Shown here: positions 34,228 to 42,334 of the stretch, piece by piece
Numbering within the stretch: the stretch's first letter is position 1
How the letters are laid out: every line of letters begins with the position of its first letter
Origin: Halomonas sp. GFAJ-1
GTDB lineage: Bacteria > Pseudomonadota > Gammaproteobacteria > Pseudomonadales > Halomonadaceae
Assembly: GCA_002966495.1 (NCBI GenBank)
Contig: CP016490.1
Coordinates: 372,001 to 436,000, forward strand
Direction of reading: 5' to 3'
DNA length: 64,000 bases
The notes under the pieces: generated by a model
What the model saw: only the letters and a program-made list of their open reading frames with translations
Database searches by the model: none
Told to the model about the DNA's origin: nothing
Translations under genes and position numbers: made by a program

Positions 34228-35042
34228 AAGTGTGAATTTCTCTGTTTTGCGAGGTTAGCCTGGAGTGCTTCAGCCAAAGTGTCTGGGTGTGTCATCTGGG
34301 GGTAATGGCCTCCCGCATCGAGGACCACTAACTCGCTCTCAAAGAGATGCTGTTGTAGGTACTCAGCAGCTTCAAGAGGCACAATAGCGTCGCGCGATGT
34401 TTGAAAAATGGAACTCGGTACCGTGACCTTAGGCAGGTAGTGGCGGGTATCGCCCAGAAAAATAGAGTGGGCGAAGGGCCGTAATACATCCGGTGCTATG
34501 TTCAAAAAACGCTGTTCCAGGTTGCGTTGGTGCGGCTCGGTAATGGCGTCTCCCAGTGCCACACGCGATATCGCACCTGCCCAATCCAGGTAGTTTTGCT
34601 CCATCAGTTGCATCAGGCCCTCAAGCTGCTCGTGAGTATAGCCGCCGTGATAGTCGGGCGGGTCGTCCAGGTAGCGCGCAGAGCTGCAGATCATCCCCAA
34701 GCGACTAAATGCGTTAGGGCGCAGAATAGACGCCAGCATTCCAATGGTGCCACCGATGGAGTGGCCTACCATAATGGCGTTTTCCAACTCCAATTCATCA
34801 CATAGCGTGGCGATATCTTCGGCATGACCAGCGGGCGTTGTATGCCGCTGGTTATCGTAGAACTCAGGGGCAGCACCACCGAATCCCGCAAGATCGACGA
34901 AAATCAAGCGGTAGTCATTTTCCAGTGCAGGGATGAGACGCCGCCATACTGTCTGATCACACCCGAAGCCATGAATAAGCAGTAAGGGCGTGACGCCTTG
35001 GCCGTGCTCATTGACATTGAGAAAGTGGCGAAGTGAGGTCAT
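34218..35042 (-). CDS. RsbQ-like alpha/beta hydrolase
   Basis: A 274-aa alpha/beta hydrolase with the oxyanion segment LIHGFGCDQTVWR, nucleophile Ser in VGHSIGGTIGML, Asp in SRDAIVPLEAAEYL and the catalytic His in AGGHYPQMTHPD. The middle part, ARYLDDPPDYHGGYTHEQLEG, closely follows RsbQ of Bacillus subtilis, the hydrolase needed to activate the PAS-domain phosphatase RsbP in energy stress. KAI2/D14 strigolactone receptors belong to the same family. Here the partner gene, overlapping by 10 bp, encodes a PAS-GGDEF cyclase. The inferred role is to make or deliver a small hydrophobic ligand that controls c-di-GMP synthesis. Confidence 0.9.
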   Translation of the reverse strand: MTSLRHFLNVNEHGQGVTPLLLIHGFGCDQTVWRRLIPALENDYRLIFVDLAGFGGAAPEFYDNQRHTTPAGHAEDIATLCDELELENAIMVGHSIGGTIGMLASILRPNAFSRLGMICSSARYLDDPPDYHGGYTHEQLEGLMQLMEQNYLDWAGAISRVALGDAITEPHQRNLEQRFLNIAPDVLRPFAHSIFLGDTRHYLPKVTVPSSIFQTSRDAIVPLEAAEYLQQHLFESELVVLDAGGHYPQMTHPDTLAEALQANLAKQRNSHLCQ

Positions 35043-35550
35043 AAAAGCTCTCTTTTATAATTATAACTAATACTATTACGTCAGTATGTGCTAAGGCGTT
35101 AAGCTGATCAACGCTATTGAATAAAGCAAAAAATGAATACTTCAGATTAGCTGTGGCATAAACCATTGAAGCATTACCGAATACTGACGTTTGGTATCGG
35201 CTAACCTTTGTGGTGGCTGATGGGGGTGGGACTGAATATCAAGGTCACCGCGCTTCTGAACCTGCTCAGTAACAGTGGCCACATCAGACCGCTCGACGGA
35301 TGAAAACCGCGAGTTGTTTCATGCAACACAAGCACTTCGACAGCTGTGACTTTAAAGGTGGCACCTGCTCCGACCAAGTTATCGTTCTGCACTACCAGGG
35401 TAGCGAAAGGAGCCTACCCATATGTCGGGAACCCGCAGCATTTGAACTGATGCTCGATAGCACCGTCAGAAGGGTACGAGAAAAGGGTTGGCTTTCGCCG
35501 ACAAGGTATTACTCTCCACTCTTGCAGTATGGGGACATAGCGGAGCATTT
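35043..35550. other. Non-coding gap, nothing recognised
   Basis: About 500 bp upstream of the hydrolase operon. It should carry that operon's promoter on the - strand, but I cannot point to convincing -35/-10 boxes. Open frames here lack ribosome-binding sites. Confidence 0.3.
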
Positions 35551-35718
35551 ATGGACTACGAACATGCAATTGTGAAAGTCGAAGACGGCATTGTCACTCT
35601 GCTTTGCAACAACTGCGGCTCTGCCATTGCTAAGGGTGCTCAACACGAAGATAGGGAGCACTTTTGTACAATGTGTATGAGCGGTAATTGCAAAGCAAAA
35701 TTCAAGACAGAAAAGTAA
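35551..35718 (+). CDS. Small cysteine-rich protein (55 aa), function unknown
   Basis: The frame MDYEHAIVKVEDGIVTLLC continues with CNNCG and FCTMCMSGNCK, six cysteines in all, which suggests a small metal-binding fold. GGAG 7 nt before the ATG is a fair ribosome-binding site. I do not recognise the family. Neighbours give no clue: it stands alone between a signalling operon and an aldo/keto reductase. A chance frame cannot be excluded. Confidence 0.4.
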   Translation: MDYEHAIVKVEDGIVTLLCNNCGSAIAKGAQHEDREHFCTMCMSGNCKAKFKTEK

Positions 35719-35930
35719 CAAGTTGGGGCTGAGGCATAGCAGCGCCGGCGATGAGCGACAAATGTTGCGCAACGACATCGAGTCCACAGGACTTCGGATC
35801 GTCGCCCTAGGCCTCATCAACAATCATGCAACCCACCTCGAGAGACGGCTTCACGTCTCCAATGTTGAATGCGGTCAATTGCATGATGCTGGACATGAGG
35901 GCTACCGTAGGCGCTGCTTCAAACAGCATG

Positions 35931-36941
35931 TCATTCCTTGTTCGCAAACTCTTCTGTGTCGATATCGGCCTGCTGTGCCTCGTTATATCGAGCACCCGCG
36001 ACCTCGCTAGGCAGCATCATCTGATTAAGCTGCACCAACGCCGCGTCATTTAACACTAGCTGCTCGGCCTTGAGGTTTTCCTGCATATGGTTAATAGAGC
36101 GCGACCCAGGAATGGGAATCACATGGCTACCCTGCGCCTTCACCCAAGCAAGCGCCAGCTGAGCGGGGGTGATGGCCAAATCTTTCGCCATGTTATTAAA
36201 GTGCGTTAGTAGCGTCAGGTTGTGGATGAGGTTATCGCCATTAAAACGCGGCATACCCCCGCGCATGTCGCCTTCTGCGAAGTCGGTATCGGCGTGGATA
36301 GCGCCAGAGAGAAACCCGCGACCCAACGGGCTGAAGGCCACCAGCGCTGTGCCCAGCTCTTTACACGCTTGGCTGAGGGCAATCTCGGGGTTACGCGTCC
36401 ACAGTGAGTATTCCGACTGAACGGCCGATACCGGGTACTCAGCGTATGCTTTGCGCAGTGTGTCTGCGGAGATTTCCGATAACCCCACCGCGCGCAGCTT
36501 ACCCTCTTCCACCAACCGGCCAAGGGCTCCAACGCTCTCTTCAATGGGCACCTGGCGATCCATGCGGTGGAGGTAGTAGAGATCCAAATGATCGGTTTTC
36601 AGGCGAGCCAAACTCTCCTCGCACTGACGTCGCAGCGTCTCAGGCCGTCCATCGATCACTCGCTTACCGCTCTCTGGGTCGATGGCCATCCCGCACTTGC
36701 TAGCCAGCAGCAGCTCTTGGCGCTTCGAGGCAAACGCTTTTCCCAGCAGCCGTTCGTTAGCGGTACCGCCGTAAAGCGTGGCCGTATCAAAATGGCGATA
36801 GCCCATTTCAAAGGCGTCGTTCAGCGCCTTAACGCCCTCCTCTTCTGGCACATACTGCCCATAGCCATGGGAAAGGTTCATACACCCCAAACCAATACGT
36901 GGCGACGCCACTTCTTTCAAACGATCATAAAACCCAGACAT
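35931..36941 (-). CDS. Aldo/keto reductase
   Basis: 336 aa, single TIM-barrel of the NADPH-dependent aldo/keto reductase superfamily. The catalytic tetrad is visible: Asp and Tyr in FDTATLYGG, Lys in ASKCGM and His in YYLHRMD. The coenzyme-binding end has IPIPGSRSINHMQENL. This subgroup (Tas/YajO-like) reduces assorted aldehydes and ketones; the substrate cannot be read from sequence. It is followed after 26 bp on the far side by the start region of no partner, while the YheT-like gene lies just upstream, so the two could be co-transcribed. Confidence 0.9.
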   Translation of the reverse strand: MSGFYDRLKEVASPRIGLGCMNLSHGYGQYVPEEEGVKALNDAFEMGYRHFDTATLYGGTANERLLGKAFASKRQELLLASKCGMAIDPESGKRVIDGRPETLRRQCEESLARLKTDHLDLYYLHRMDRQVPIEESVGALGRLVEEGKLRAVGLSEISADTLRKAYAEYPVSAVQSEYSLWTRNPEIALSQACKELGTALVAFSPLGRGFLSGAIHADTDFAEGDMRGGMPRFNGDNLIHNLTLLTHFNNMAKDLAITPAQLALAWVKAQGSHVIPIPGSRSINHMQENLKAEQLVLNDAALVQLNQMMLPSEVAGARYNEAQQADIDTEEFANKE

Positions 36942-36966
36942 TGAAAACCTCGCTAAGGGTGGTGGG

Positions 36967-38001
36967 TTACGATGCGATCACCTGCGGGCGATGGGTCGCC
37001 GCTGCATCTGGCATCTGGGCGTTTAACCACGTAGGCAACCGATGTTCAAGATAGTAGCGTGGCCGCCAGGGGCTGCCTTCAATAAACCCCACGTGCCCGC
37101 CACTAGGGAAGAGTTCTAAAGCGACGCAACCCGGCAGCATGTCTGCCGTTGGTACGCTGTGGGGGTAGATAAAAGGGTCATCTTCAGCGTGCACAATAAG
37201 TGTTGGCACCTGAATAGCCTTAACAAAAAAAGCGCTACTGCAACGCTGGTAGTACGCATCGGCGCTATCAAAGCCATGTAACGGCGCCGTGACCCTGCCA
37301 TCAAAGTCCCAAAACGTTTTCATGCCCTCCAGTGTTTCAAGCGCTCTTAACCTCGCCAGCTCCTCTTGACAGCCCTGCTGACGGAACGCACTCTGCTTGG
37401 ATTCCACATAGCGGCGTAAATCGCGCAGAAAACGTGCCTGGTACACTCTAGAAAAGCCCTGGCTAATTCGATCAGCGCAGTGGTCTAAACGAAACGGCAC
37501 CGAGACCGCCACGGCGCCCAGCAGCGGGTTATGACGCCCGGTTTCGCCGAGGTACTTGAGCAACACATTGCCGCCCAGCGAGTACCCCACCGCCGCTAGC
37601 GGCTTATCGGGGTATCGAGCCGCTAGCTGTTGGATAATATCGGCCAGGTCTTCGCTAGCACCAGAGTGATAGCCCCTGGCGCGATGGTTAGGCTCGCCGG
37701 AACAGCCTCGCCAATTGACCGCCACACTCTGCCACCCCTGCGCTGCCAGCGCCTGCTGCTGGCCCAAGATATACAGCGATTTTGAACTTCCCGTAAGCCC
37801 ATGGAGCAGAATCGCGCAGCGCGTCTGTTCACCTTGCGGGCCGTACCAATCCAGATCAATAAAGTCGCCATCTTCCAGCGTGATGCGCTCACGTTGGCGC
37901 TGTAGTTTGGGCTTAGCGCGGAACAGCGGGCTAAATAGCGTTTGTAAATGCCCACCGGGTAGCCAACGCGTAGGGCGAAATGAAGAGTGAAGCGAACTCA
38001 T
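36967..38001 (-). CDS. YheT-like alpha/beta hydrolase
   Basis: About 344 aa. The start FRPTRWLPGGHLQTLFSPLFR is the hallmark of the YheT/ABHD1-3 family. Oxyanion segment LLHGLTGSSKSLY, nucleophile Ser in VGYSLGGNVLLKYLGE, Asp in AEDDPFI and His in SGGHVGFIEG complete the triad. Members are putative carboxylesterases of unknown physiological substrate. A TTG 18 nt further upstream is in frame, but the ATG at 38001 gives the normal family N-terminus. Confidence 0.88.
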   Translation of the reverse strand: MSSLHSSFRPTRWLPGGHLQTLFSPLFRAKPKLQRQRERITLEDGDFIDLDWYGPQGEQTRCAILLHGLTGSSKSLYILGQQQALAAQGWQSVAVNWRGCSGEPNHRARGYHSGASEDLADIIQQLAARYPDKPLAAVGYSLGGNVLLKYLGETGRHNPLLGAVAVSVPFRLDHCADRISQGFSRVYQARFLRDLRRYVESKQSAFRQQGCQEELARLRALETLEGMKTFWDFDGRVTAPLHGFDSADAYYQRCSSAFFVKAIQVPTLIVHAEDDPFIYPHSVPTADMLPGCVALELFPSGGHVGFIEGSPWRPRYYLEHRLPTWLNAQMPDAAATHRPQVIAS

Positions 38002-38330
38002 GCTAGTGCGCACCCGCAAAGAAAACCGCTGGCTAGCTTAGCAAACTTTTCTCAACCGATAGCAGGCCTCCTAGCCCCTACGCAGAGCGCCTCGCCCCTA
38101 CTGCTACCGTTCAGCCAAACCAAACGGGCATCTGAAACGTTATCCCTATAGTCGCGTTAGCGTCATTTGCGTTAGCGTCCGAACAGACGATTGAAACTAT
38201 TAAGCCCTCATAGTGGTCGCTTGTAATGGCCTTTTGTAGTTGTCGATAGCTGGCCCGCTAGTTCACGGGGGCTTGCTGATTTATTCTTAATGCCGCATTC
38301 GCGTTCCATGACGGAAGGATAGCCATCTCT
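38002..38330. other. Divergent intergenic region with a short direct repeat
   Basis: This gap separates the YheT-like gene from the XpaC-like gene and must hold both promoters. An 11-bp direct repeat, GCGTTAGCGTC, occurs at 38154 and 38169 (15-bp spacing) and might be a regulator site. Nothing else is recognisable. Confidence 0.3.
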
Positions 38331-39272
38331 ATGCTGGGATTCCTGCAAGGATTTTCCTATGGCCTATTTATGACCTGCCTGCCTTGGCTGCTGGTTGGTC
38401 TGTTTAATCCTGGTTTGGCGCTTCCGATAGCGGTTCCCAGCCGCTTACGGGTTATCGGCCGTTACTGCCTGGTGGTTCCCTCGATCAGCATGCTGCTGTG
38501 GCTGACCTCCCTGTGGGGTGGTTTTAGCCCTAGCTTGTTTGGCTGGCTCGCGGGCATTGTCGCCATTCCCGTGGCGCTGCCCGTTGAGCGGACGCTGCGC
38601 GGCTGGCTAGCCCGTCGCCGCATGCGGCGCCAGGAGGCCCAAAGAGAGGCCGAGGCACATCAGCGCCGTGCGCAGCAGGAGCGCAACGCCTATGAAGCGG
38701 GTGTGTTGGTGCTTGATCCGGCAAGGCCACCCGTGGGAGCCGACGACCTTGTGCTGGCCATGTGTCGGGCCAAGCAGAGCCTGCTCGATGTGCAACGCCC
38801 CGATCTGGCGATCCTCACAGACCGCCTCTATAGCCGCTACCGCCATGTGATGGACGTCCTGGGCGAGCGGTTCCACACGGGCGAGCTGACCTTTGAGCGC
38901 TCAAAAGGCTTGGTCACTCAAGTTTGTTATGGCGCGGTGGATACGCTAACGACCATGACGTCTCAAGCGCGAGGCGTGGTGAGCGTGGACGGCAATTACG
39001 TACGCGGCCGACTAGAGCGGGAGAGTAACCGATTGGGCGAAGAGGAACGCGCCGCCCTAGTGCGGCGCCTTGATCTTCTGGTGGAGACTGAACACCGGCT
39101 GAATAAGCTTTCTGCCCGTATCGAATCCGCCCTCACCGTGCTCGACGATACCGCTGTTTCCATGGCGCGTATTGAGACCGCTCGCCCCCAGGCGACGGTC
39201 ACCACCGAAAAAGCGCTGGAGGATCTACGCCGCTTCGTCGAAGGTGCGGATCGTTATGCACGCAAGGATTAA
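38331..39272 (+). CDS. XpaC-like membrane protein, partner of TelA
   Basis: 313 aa. Two N-terminal hydrophobic segments (~5-30 and ~45-80) followed by a basic, coiled-coil-rich cytoplasmic part (RRRMRRQEAQREAEAHQRRAQQER, then helices to the end). This resembles the XpaC family (5-bromo-4-chloroindolyl phosphate hydrolysis protein), which is usually found next to a TelA-family gene. That is the case here: the TelA gene starts 89 bp downstream. The pair's role is not settled; resistance to toxic anions or membrane stress is reported for TelA relatives. Confidence 0.65.
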   Translation: MLGFLQGFSYGLFMTCLPWLLVGLFNPGLALPIAVPSRLRVIGRYCLVVPSISMLLWLTSLWGGFSPSLFGWLAGIVAIPVALPVERTLRGWLARRRMRRQEAQREAEAHQRRAQQERNAYEAGVLVLDPARPPVGADDLVLAMCRAKQSLLDVQRPDLAILTDRLYSRYRHVMDVLGERFHTGELTFERSKGLVTQVCYGAVDTLTTMTSQARGVVSVDGNYVRGRLERESNRLGEEERAALVRRLDLLVETEHRLNKLSARIESALTVLDDTAVSMARIETARPQATVTTEKALEDLRRFVEGADRYARKD

Positions 39273-39361
39273 GCTGGCAGTCAGTGCTACCTTGCAGTTT
39301 TAAAGCGATTTTATTTAATCGGTTCTATTTAACCGTTTTTTTAATAGCCCAGGAGTTATCT

Positions 39362-40573
39362 ATGGCTCAGCAATCCGGTGACAAACGTCGTCTCTCCCTG
39401 CCGCCGGTAGACGAGATAGCCGACCAGCTAGGGGCTAGCCAATTAGGGGCGCGTCAGGCCGATTCGGACAATTTTGATGCCCGTGACATCGACCCTGAGC
39501 TTGAAGCGATGGCTGACAACTTTGTCGAAGATATCCTTGCCGAAGGTGACGAGACATCGGCAGCTCGCCAACGCCGAGCCGTGGACGAAATGGGCCTTGA
39601 ACTACAGCAGCAAGCCGCCCATCGTAGTGCCATGCTACAGACCCCGCTGCGCCAGCTGGCCCACCAGGGCGACGAAGGCGGGCCGGTCGCCAAGGCACTC
39701 ACTGATTTACGTGGGCGCATGGAAGGGCTGGACCCCGCCCGCCATCGCCTGGCGCCTACCACACTGGATCGCATTCTTTCGGTCATTCCCGGCCTCGACA
39801 GCCGCCTGCAGCGCTACTTCCGTAAGTTTGAGAATGCCCAGCAGGCGCTGGACGCCATCATTGAGGAGTTGGAAAGCGGACGCGACATGCTCCATCGCGA
39901 CAACCTCACCCTCAGCGATGACCAGCAGGCCTTAACGAACATCCTTGCCGAGTTGAACCGTCAAGTTGCACTGGGCCGTATGATCGACCGCCGATTGTGC
40001 GACGAAATCGCCGCTCGCGACGGCGTTGATCCGCGGCGCCATTTCCTTGAGGAGGAGCTGCTCTTTCCCCTACGCCAGCGCATCCTCGACCTCCAGCAGC
40101 AGCTGGCGGTGAGCCAGCAAGGCATACTGGCGCTAGAGGTCATCATCCGCAACAACCGGGAATTGATGCGCGGCGTAGACAGGGCCATTAATGTCACCGT
40201 CTCTGCGCTCACCGTCGCGGTAACCGTGGCCATGGCAATGGCTAATCAGCGCCTAGTGCTAGACCGCATTGAAGCCCTCAACACCACCACGTCGCAAATG
40301 ATCAGCGGAACCGCCAAGGCCCTGCGCCAGCAAGGCGTTGATATCCAGAAGCGGGCCTCCGGCGCGATGCTCGATATGCAAGTGCTTGAGGAGGCTTTCA
40401 GCGAGGTGATGGGCGCCATCGATGATCTTTCGAGCTATCGTCAGGAAGCCTTGCCCCGCCTGGATGAGCAGATCGAGCGCCTAGCGGCCTTGTCCAAGCA
40501 GGGCAATGCCTCCATCGAGCGCCTGCAAGAGGGTAACGCGTCGCAGCCACAGGACGACCGTGCCCCCCGCTAA
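39362..40573 (+). CDS. TelA/KlaA-family toxic anion resistance protein
   Basis: 403 aa, almost entirely helical, cytoplasmic. Diagnostic segments are LDRILSVIPGLDSRLQRYFRKFENAQQALDAIIEELESGRDML, LEEELLFPLRQRILDLQQQLAVSQQGILALEVIIRNN and a C-terminal TAKALRQQGVDIQKRASGAMLD. The best start is the ATG at 39362, with AGGAG 7 nt upstream; the frame is open from 39284 but that start lacks a site. TelA was named for tellurite resistance on plasmids. Chromosomal copies paired with XpaC, as here, may act in envelope stress; the exact role is unknown. Confidence 0.88.
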   Translation: MAQQSGDKRRLSLPPVDEIADQLGASQLGARQADSDNFDARDIDPELEAMADNFVEDILAEGDETSAARQRRAVDEMGLELQQQAAHRSAMLQTPLRQLAHQGDEGGPVAKALTDLRGRMEGLDPARHRLAPTTLDRILSVIPGLDSRLQRYFRKFENAQQALDAIIEELESGRDMLHRDNLTLSDDQQALTNILAELNRQVALGRMIDRRLCDEIAARDGVDPRRHFLEEELLFPLRQRILDLQQQLAVSQQGILALEVIIRNNRELMRGVDRAINVTVSALTVAVTVAMAMANQRLVLDRIEALNTTTSQMISGTAKALRQQGVDIQKRASGAMLDMQVLEEAFSEVMGAIDDLSSYRQEALPRLDEQIERLAALSKQGNASIERLQEGNASQPQDDRAPR

Positions 40574-40787
40574 TCCCGCCCGCCTGCCGACGGGCTAATT
40601 ATGCTCGGCGGCGCCTTCAGCACCCTCCACGGCCCTCTCTTGGGCCTCCTGTTGTTCCTCTGCTACAGCCTTTGACGCTGCATAATATCTGGCACGACAA
40701 CTGCTGCTTTTAAAGCATCCCCACTGTCACACAAAGACCGTTCTTGGACTTGCAAAATGCGACATCCTGGCACATGCTGAAAAAATA

Positions 40788-40803
40788 TTGACCAATCGGT
40801 CAA
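40788..40803. promoter_or_regulatory. Palindromic operator upstream of xdhA (RutR-like)
   Basis: A perfect inverted repeat TTGACC-AATC-GGTCAA lies 50 bp before the xdhA start. It differs at one position from the consensus TTGACCANNTGGTCAA known for E. coli RutR, a TetR-family regulator of pyrimidine and purine breakdown. The half TTGACC could double as a -35 box. No TetR gene is in the window. Confidence 0.6.
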
Positions 40804-40852
40804 ACCATTACAACCCATACTCCCCTTAACAAGATCAACAAGAGACACGGCG

Positions 40853-42334
40853 ATGATCGACTTCCTGCTCAACGGGCAGCCCCGCCAGTGCGAGGCAGCC
40901 CCCGAAACCAGTGTGCTTGAACTGCTGCGCGAAACCCTTGGCACCACGGGCACTAAGGAGGGCTGCGCCTCTGGTGACTGCGGCGCCTGCACCGTCGCCA
41001 TTGGCGAAACAGGGCCTGACGGCGAGCTGCGCTATCACAGCGCCAATGCCTGCATCACCCCGGCCTATCAATTGAATGGACGCCATCTGGTGACCGTGGA
41101 TGGCCTCGCCGATGGCAACCAATTACACCCCGCCCAGGCCGCTATGGTTAAGTGCCATGGCAGTCAGTGTGGCTTCTGCACGCCGGGTATTGTGATGTCG
41201 CTGTTTACCCTTCACGAGCAGCAGCGTAGGGAACCCGACAAGGCCCTGGCCCCGCTGACGCCACAACGCCTTGAGGCCGCTCTAGGGGGCAACCTCTGCC
41301 GCTGCACCGGCTACCGCCCGATCCGCGACGCCGCGCTGAGCATGAACGAGCACCCCGAACATCGCCCGCTTTGGATGGACGCCGCCGCCCCTGAGCCGAA
41401 AGCCGCACCAGCCGCAGTTGAAAGCCTCTTTGCCCAGCCCACGACACTCGCCGAATTGGTCGAGTGCCTGGAACGCCACCCCGAAGCGCGGCTGGTTGCC
41501 GGGGCCACCGACCTGTGGCTAGAGAGCACCCAGCGACTAGCTCGCTTCGAGCGGCTTATCGATGTCACACGCGTCGCCGAGTTGAACGTGATCGAAGAGA
41601 CCACCCTAGAAGATGGCCGACGCGGCTGGTGGATTGGCGCGGCCGTGACGTATAGCCAGATTGAACCGCTGCTTCAAGAACACTTTGACGCCTTTGCCCA
41701 TCTGTTACACCGCTTAGGCTCCTCCCAGATTCGCAACCGGGGCACCCTGGGCGGCAACGTGGCCAATGCCTCGCCCATCGGCGACACCCCACCGGTACTG
41801 CTGGCCTTGGGCTCGCGTCTGCGCCTGGTTGGCCCCAAAGGTGAGCGCGAGCTGCCGCTTGATGACTTCTTCCTCGACTACAAGCGAACCGCCCTGCAGC
41901 AGGGTGAAGCGATCCGCGCTCTGTTCCTACCCCACCCCGTGGAGGGGGAAACGCTCAAAGTGTGGAAGCTTTCCAAACGGCGTGAGGACGATATTTCTGC
42001 GGTGCTCGGGGCCTTCGCTTGGCGTTTGGAGGATGGAGTGCTCCGCGACGTGCGCCTAGCCTTTGGCGGCATGGCCGGTATCCCCAAGCGTGCAGCCCAG
42101 GCCGAAGCAGCGCTTGAGGGCAAAGCGCCCTCATCAGCGGCCTTCCAAGCGGCACGGCAAGCGCTGTCTCAGGATTTCCAACCGATGTCCGATGTGCGCG
42201 GCAGCGCCCACTATCGCCAAGTTTCCGCCGCCAATCTGCTCGAACGCCTGCGCCTGGTGCTGAATACTGAAAACCAGTCCCAGGACGCCACCAACAGCCC
42301 TCGGGAGGTGATGCTCCATGCGTACGCTCACTAA
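40853..42334 (+). CDS. xdhA: Xanthine dehydrogenase small subunit (2Fe-2S and FAD)
   Basis: 493 aa. N-terminal ferredoxin-like cluster site (CASGDCGACTV), then the second 2Fe-2S domain (QCGFCTPGIVMS and GGNLCRCTGYRPI), then the FAD-binding domain (~190-360, LVAGATDLWLE, LGGNVANASPIGDTPP) and CO-dehydrogenase flavoprotein C-terminal domain (~370-480). It passes electrons from the molybdenum site to NAD+ during oxidation of hypoxanthine to xanthine to urate. It is the first gene of the purine catabolic operon; the next gene overlaps by 17 bp. Confidence 0.95.
   Translation: MIDFLLNGQPRQCEAAPETSVLELLRETLGTTGTKEGCASGDCGACTVAIGETGPDGELRYHSANACITPAYQLNGRHLVTVDGLADGNQLHPAQAAMVKCHGSQCGFCTPGIVMSLFTLHEQQRREPDKALAPLTPQRLEAALGGNLCRCTGYRPIRDAALSMNEHPEHRPLWMDAAAPEPKAAPAAVESLFAQPTTLAELVECLERHPEARLVAGATDLWLESTQRLARFERLIDVTRVAELNVIEETTLEDGRRGWWIGAAVTYSQIEPLLQEHFDAFAHLLHRLGSSQIRNRGTLGGNVANASPIGDTPPVLLALGSRLRLVGPKGERELPLDDFFLDYKRTALQQGEAIRALFLPHPVEGETLKVWKLSKRREDDISAVLGAFAWRLEDGVLRDVRLAFGGMAGIPKRAAQAEAALEGKAPSSAAFQAARQALSQDFQPMSDVRGSAHYRQVSAANLLERLRLVLNTENQSQDATNSPREVMLHAYAH

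Noticed and set aside
35723..36053. Several overlapping frames between the Cys-rich small gene and the aldo/keto reductase
   Set aside because: None has a ribosome-binding site or recognisable motif. A - strand tail near 35807-35929 looks protein-like, but it has no start context and I could not assign it.
40574..40680. - strand tail reading like a Glu/Ala-rich protein end
   Set aside because: Only about 28 codons of low complexity and no upstream body. It could be a chance frame.
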